DNA of 5,817 nt from Alphaproteobacteria bacterium (lineage in GTDB: Bacteria > Pseudomonadota > Alphaproteobacteria > UBA828). The stretch is from the NCBI GenBank assembly GCA_030604165.1, contig JAUVWK010000194.1, forward strand, positions 1-5,817. Reading direction: 5' to 3'. Position numbers and translations under genes: made by a program. This document shows, in pieces, positions 5,380 through 5,817 of the stretch. Below the pieces are notes generated by a model. The model made no database searches. It saw nothing but the letters and a program-made list of their open reading frames with translations, and was not told where the DNA came from. Numbering within the stretch: position 1 is the first letter of the stretch; each line of letters starts with the position of its first letter.

Positions 5380-5817
5380 TCACTCGGCCTGCGCGAGCCG
5401 CGCCGGCTCAGGCGCTTCATCACTGGCGAATTCTTGTTTGGCGAATTCGGCCCACTCGGCGTACGCCTCCTTCGAGACCACCTCGACCGTGATCGGCATG
5501 AAGCCATGGTAGGTGCCGCACAATTCGGAGCACTGGCCGTAGTAGATGCCTTCCTTATCGACGCGGAACCAGGTTTCGTTGACCCGCCCGGGCACGCTGT
5601 CCAACTTGACGCCGAACGCCGGGATGGCCCACGAATGAATCACGTCGTCCGCCGTGGTCAACAGACGAATTGTGGTGTCCACCGGCACCACCACGCGATT
5701 GTCGGTTTCGAGCAAACGAAGCTGACCCTCTTCGAGCTCGTCTTCCTCGAGCATGATCGCGTCGAATTCCACGTCGCCAAGATCGGGATATTCATAGGTC
5801 CAGTACCACTGATGGCC
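5380..5817 (-). CDS. ctaC: Cytochrome c oxidase subunit II, C-terminal part (CuA domain), 5' end outside window
   Basis: This is the periplasmic cupredoxin domain of subunit II, which accepts electrons from cytochrome c at the binuclear CuA centre and passes them to heme a of subunit I. The reading frame is open to the right edge, so the signal peptide, both N-terminal membrane helices and the start are missing; 145 residues are visible. Numbering from the first visible residue, it opens with the family's aromatic GHQWYW motif (residues 1-6). The CuA ligands are all present: His61 in the IHSWAIP segment, then Cys96, Glu98, Cys100, His104 and Met107 in the C-x3-C-x3-H-x2-M motif. The PGR segment before the NETWF strand is also typical. 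After the CuA motif there is only a short acidic/Ala-rich tail, so there is no fused cytochrome c domain (not a caa3 type). The stop lies 24 bases before ctaD. Identity is certain; only the upstream part is unseen. Confidence 0.97.
   Translation of the reverse strand, partial: GHQWYWTYEYPDLGDVEFDAIMLEEDELEEGQLRLLETDNRVVVPVDTTIRLLTTADDVIHSWAIPAFGVKLDSVPGRVNETWFRVDKEGIYYGQCSELCGTYHGFMPITVEVVSKEAYAEWAEFAKQEFASDEAPEPARLAQAE

Noticed and set aside
5424..5448. A 10-base direct repeat (tggcgaattc) with a 15-base period near the end of ctaC
   Set aside because: It encodes two similar EFA-containing stretches in the variable C-terminal tail; only two copies, in frame, with no sign of a functional repeat.
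1..5817. A new or exotic system (defence island, mobile element, biosynthetic cluster)
   Set aside because: Every base is accounted for by a standard cox operon order with intact family motifs; no transposase, terminal repeats, array or unfamiliar multi-gene module is present.

Overview
This window is a single, tightly packed gene cluster read entirely on the minus strand: an aa3-type (heme-copper family A1) cytochrome c oxidase operon with its assembly factors. In transcription order (high to low coordinate) it holds: the C-terminal part of subunit II (ctaC/coxB, cut by the right edge), subunit I (ctaD/coxA), heme O synthase (ctaB), a 42-codon single-helix protein (coxF-like), the copper chaperone CtaG (Cox11), subunit III (ctaE/coxC), a DUF983 zinc-ribbon membrane protein, and SURF1 (cut by the left edge, probably only a few residues short of its end). 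Gene content, gene order and visibly high G+C point to an alphaproteobacterium; genus cannot be judged from the sequence alone.

Layout. 5380-5817: ctaC C-terminus with the complete CuA site. 3742-5355: ctaD with all metal ligands and both proton channels. 2771-3709: ctaB. 2643-2771: the small coxF-like gene, its ATG sharing one base with the ctaB stop (TGATG). 2039-2641: ctaG, one base after the small gene. 1947-2038: a 92-base spacer, the only sizeable gap, with a short hairpin. 1125-1946: ctaE. 717-1106: DUF983 gene. 1-733: SURF1, probably from a TTG start overlapping the DUF983 gene by 17 bases. There is no gene-free stretch above 300 bases, no tRNA/rRNA, no mobile element, no CRISPR array and no recognisable terminator. 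The main promoter must lie upstream of ctaC, outside the window.

How the genes work together. CtaC, CtaD and CtaE are the three core subunits: CtaC takes electrons from cytochrome c at CuA, CtaD passes them through heme a to the heme a3-CuB centre and pumps protons, and CtaE stabilises CtaD. CtaB makes heme O, the precursor of heme A (the heme A synthase gene is not here). CtaG supplies CuB copper and SURF1 assists heme a insertion. The coxF-like and DUF983 proteins are conserved neighbours without an agreed biochemical role.

Overall this is an ordinary, intact respiratory operon. I found no evidence of a new defence, mobile or biosynthetic system. The points worth a second look are the two poorly understood small membrane proteins, the contrast in start codons between structural and assembly genes, and possible RNA structure at the ctaE/DUF983 junction.
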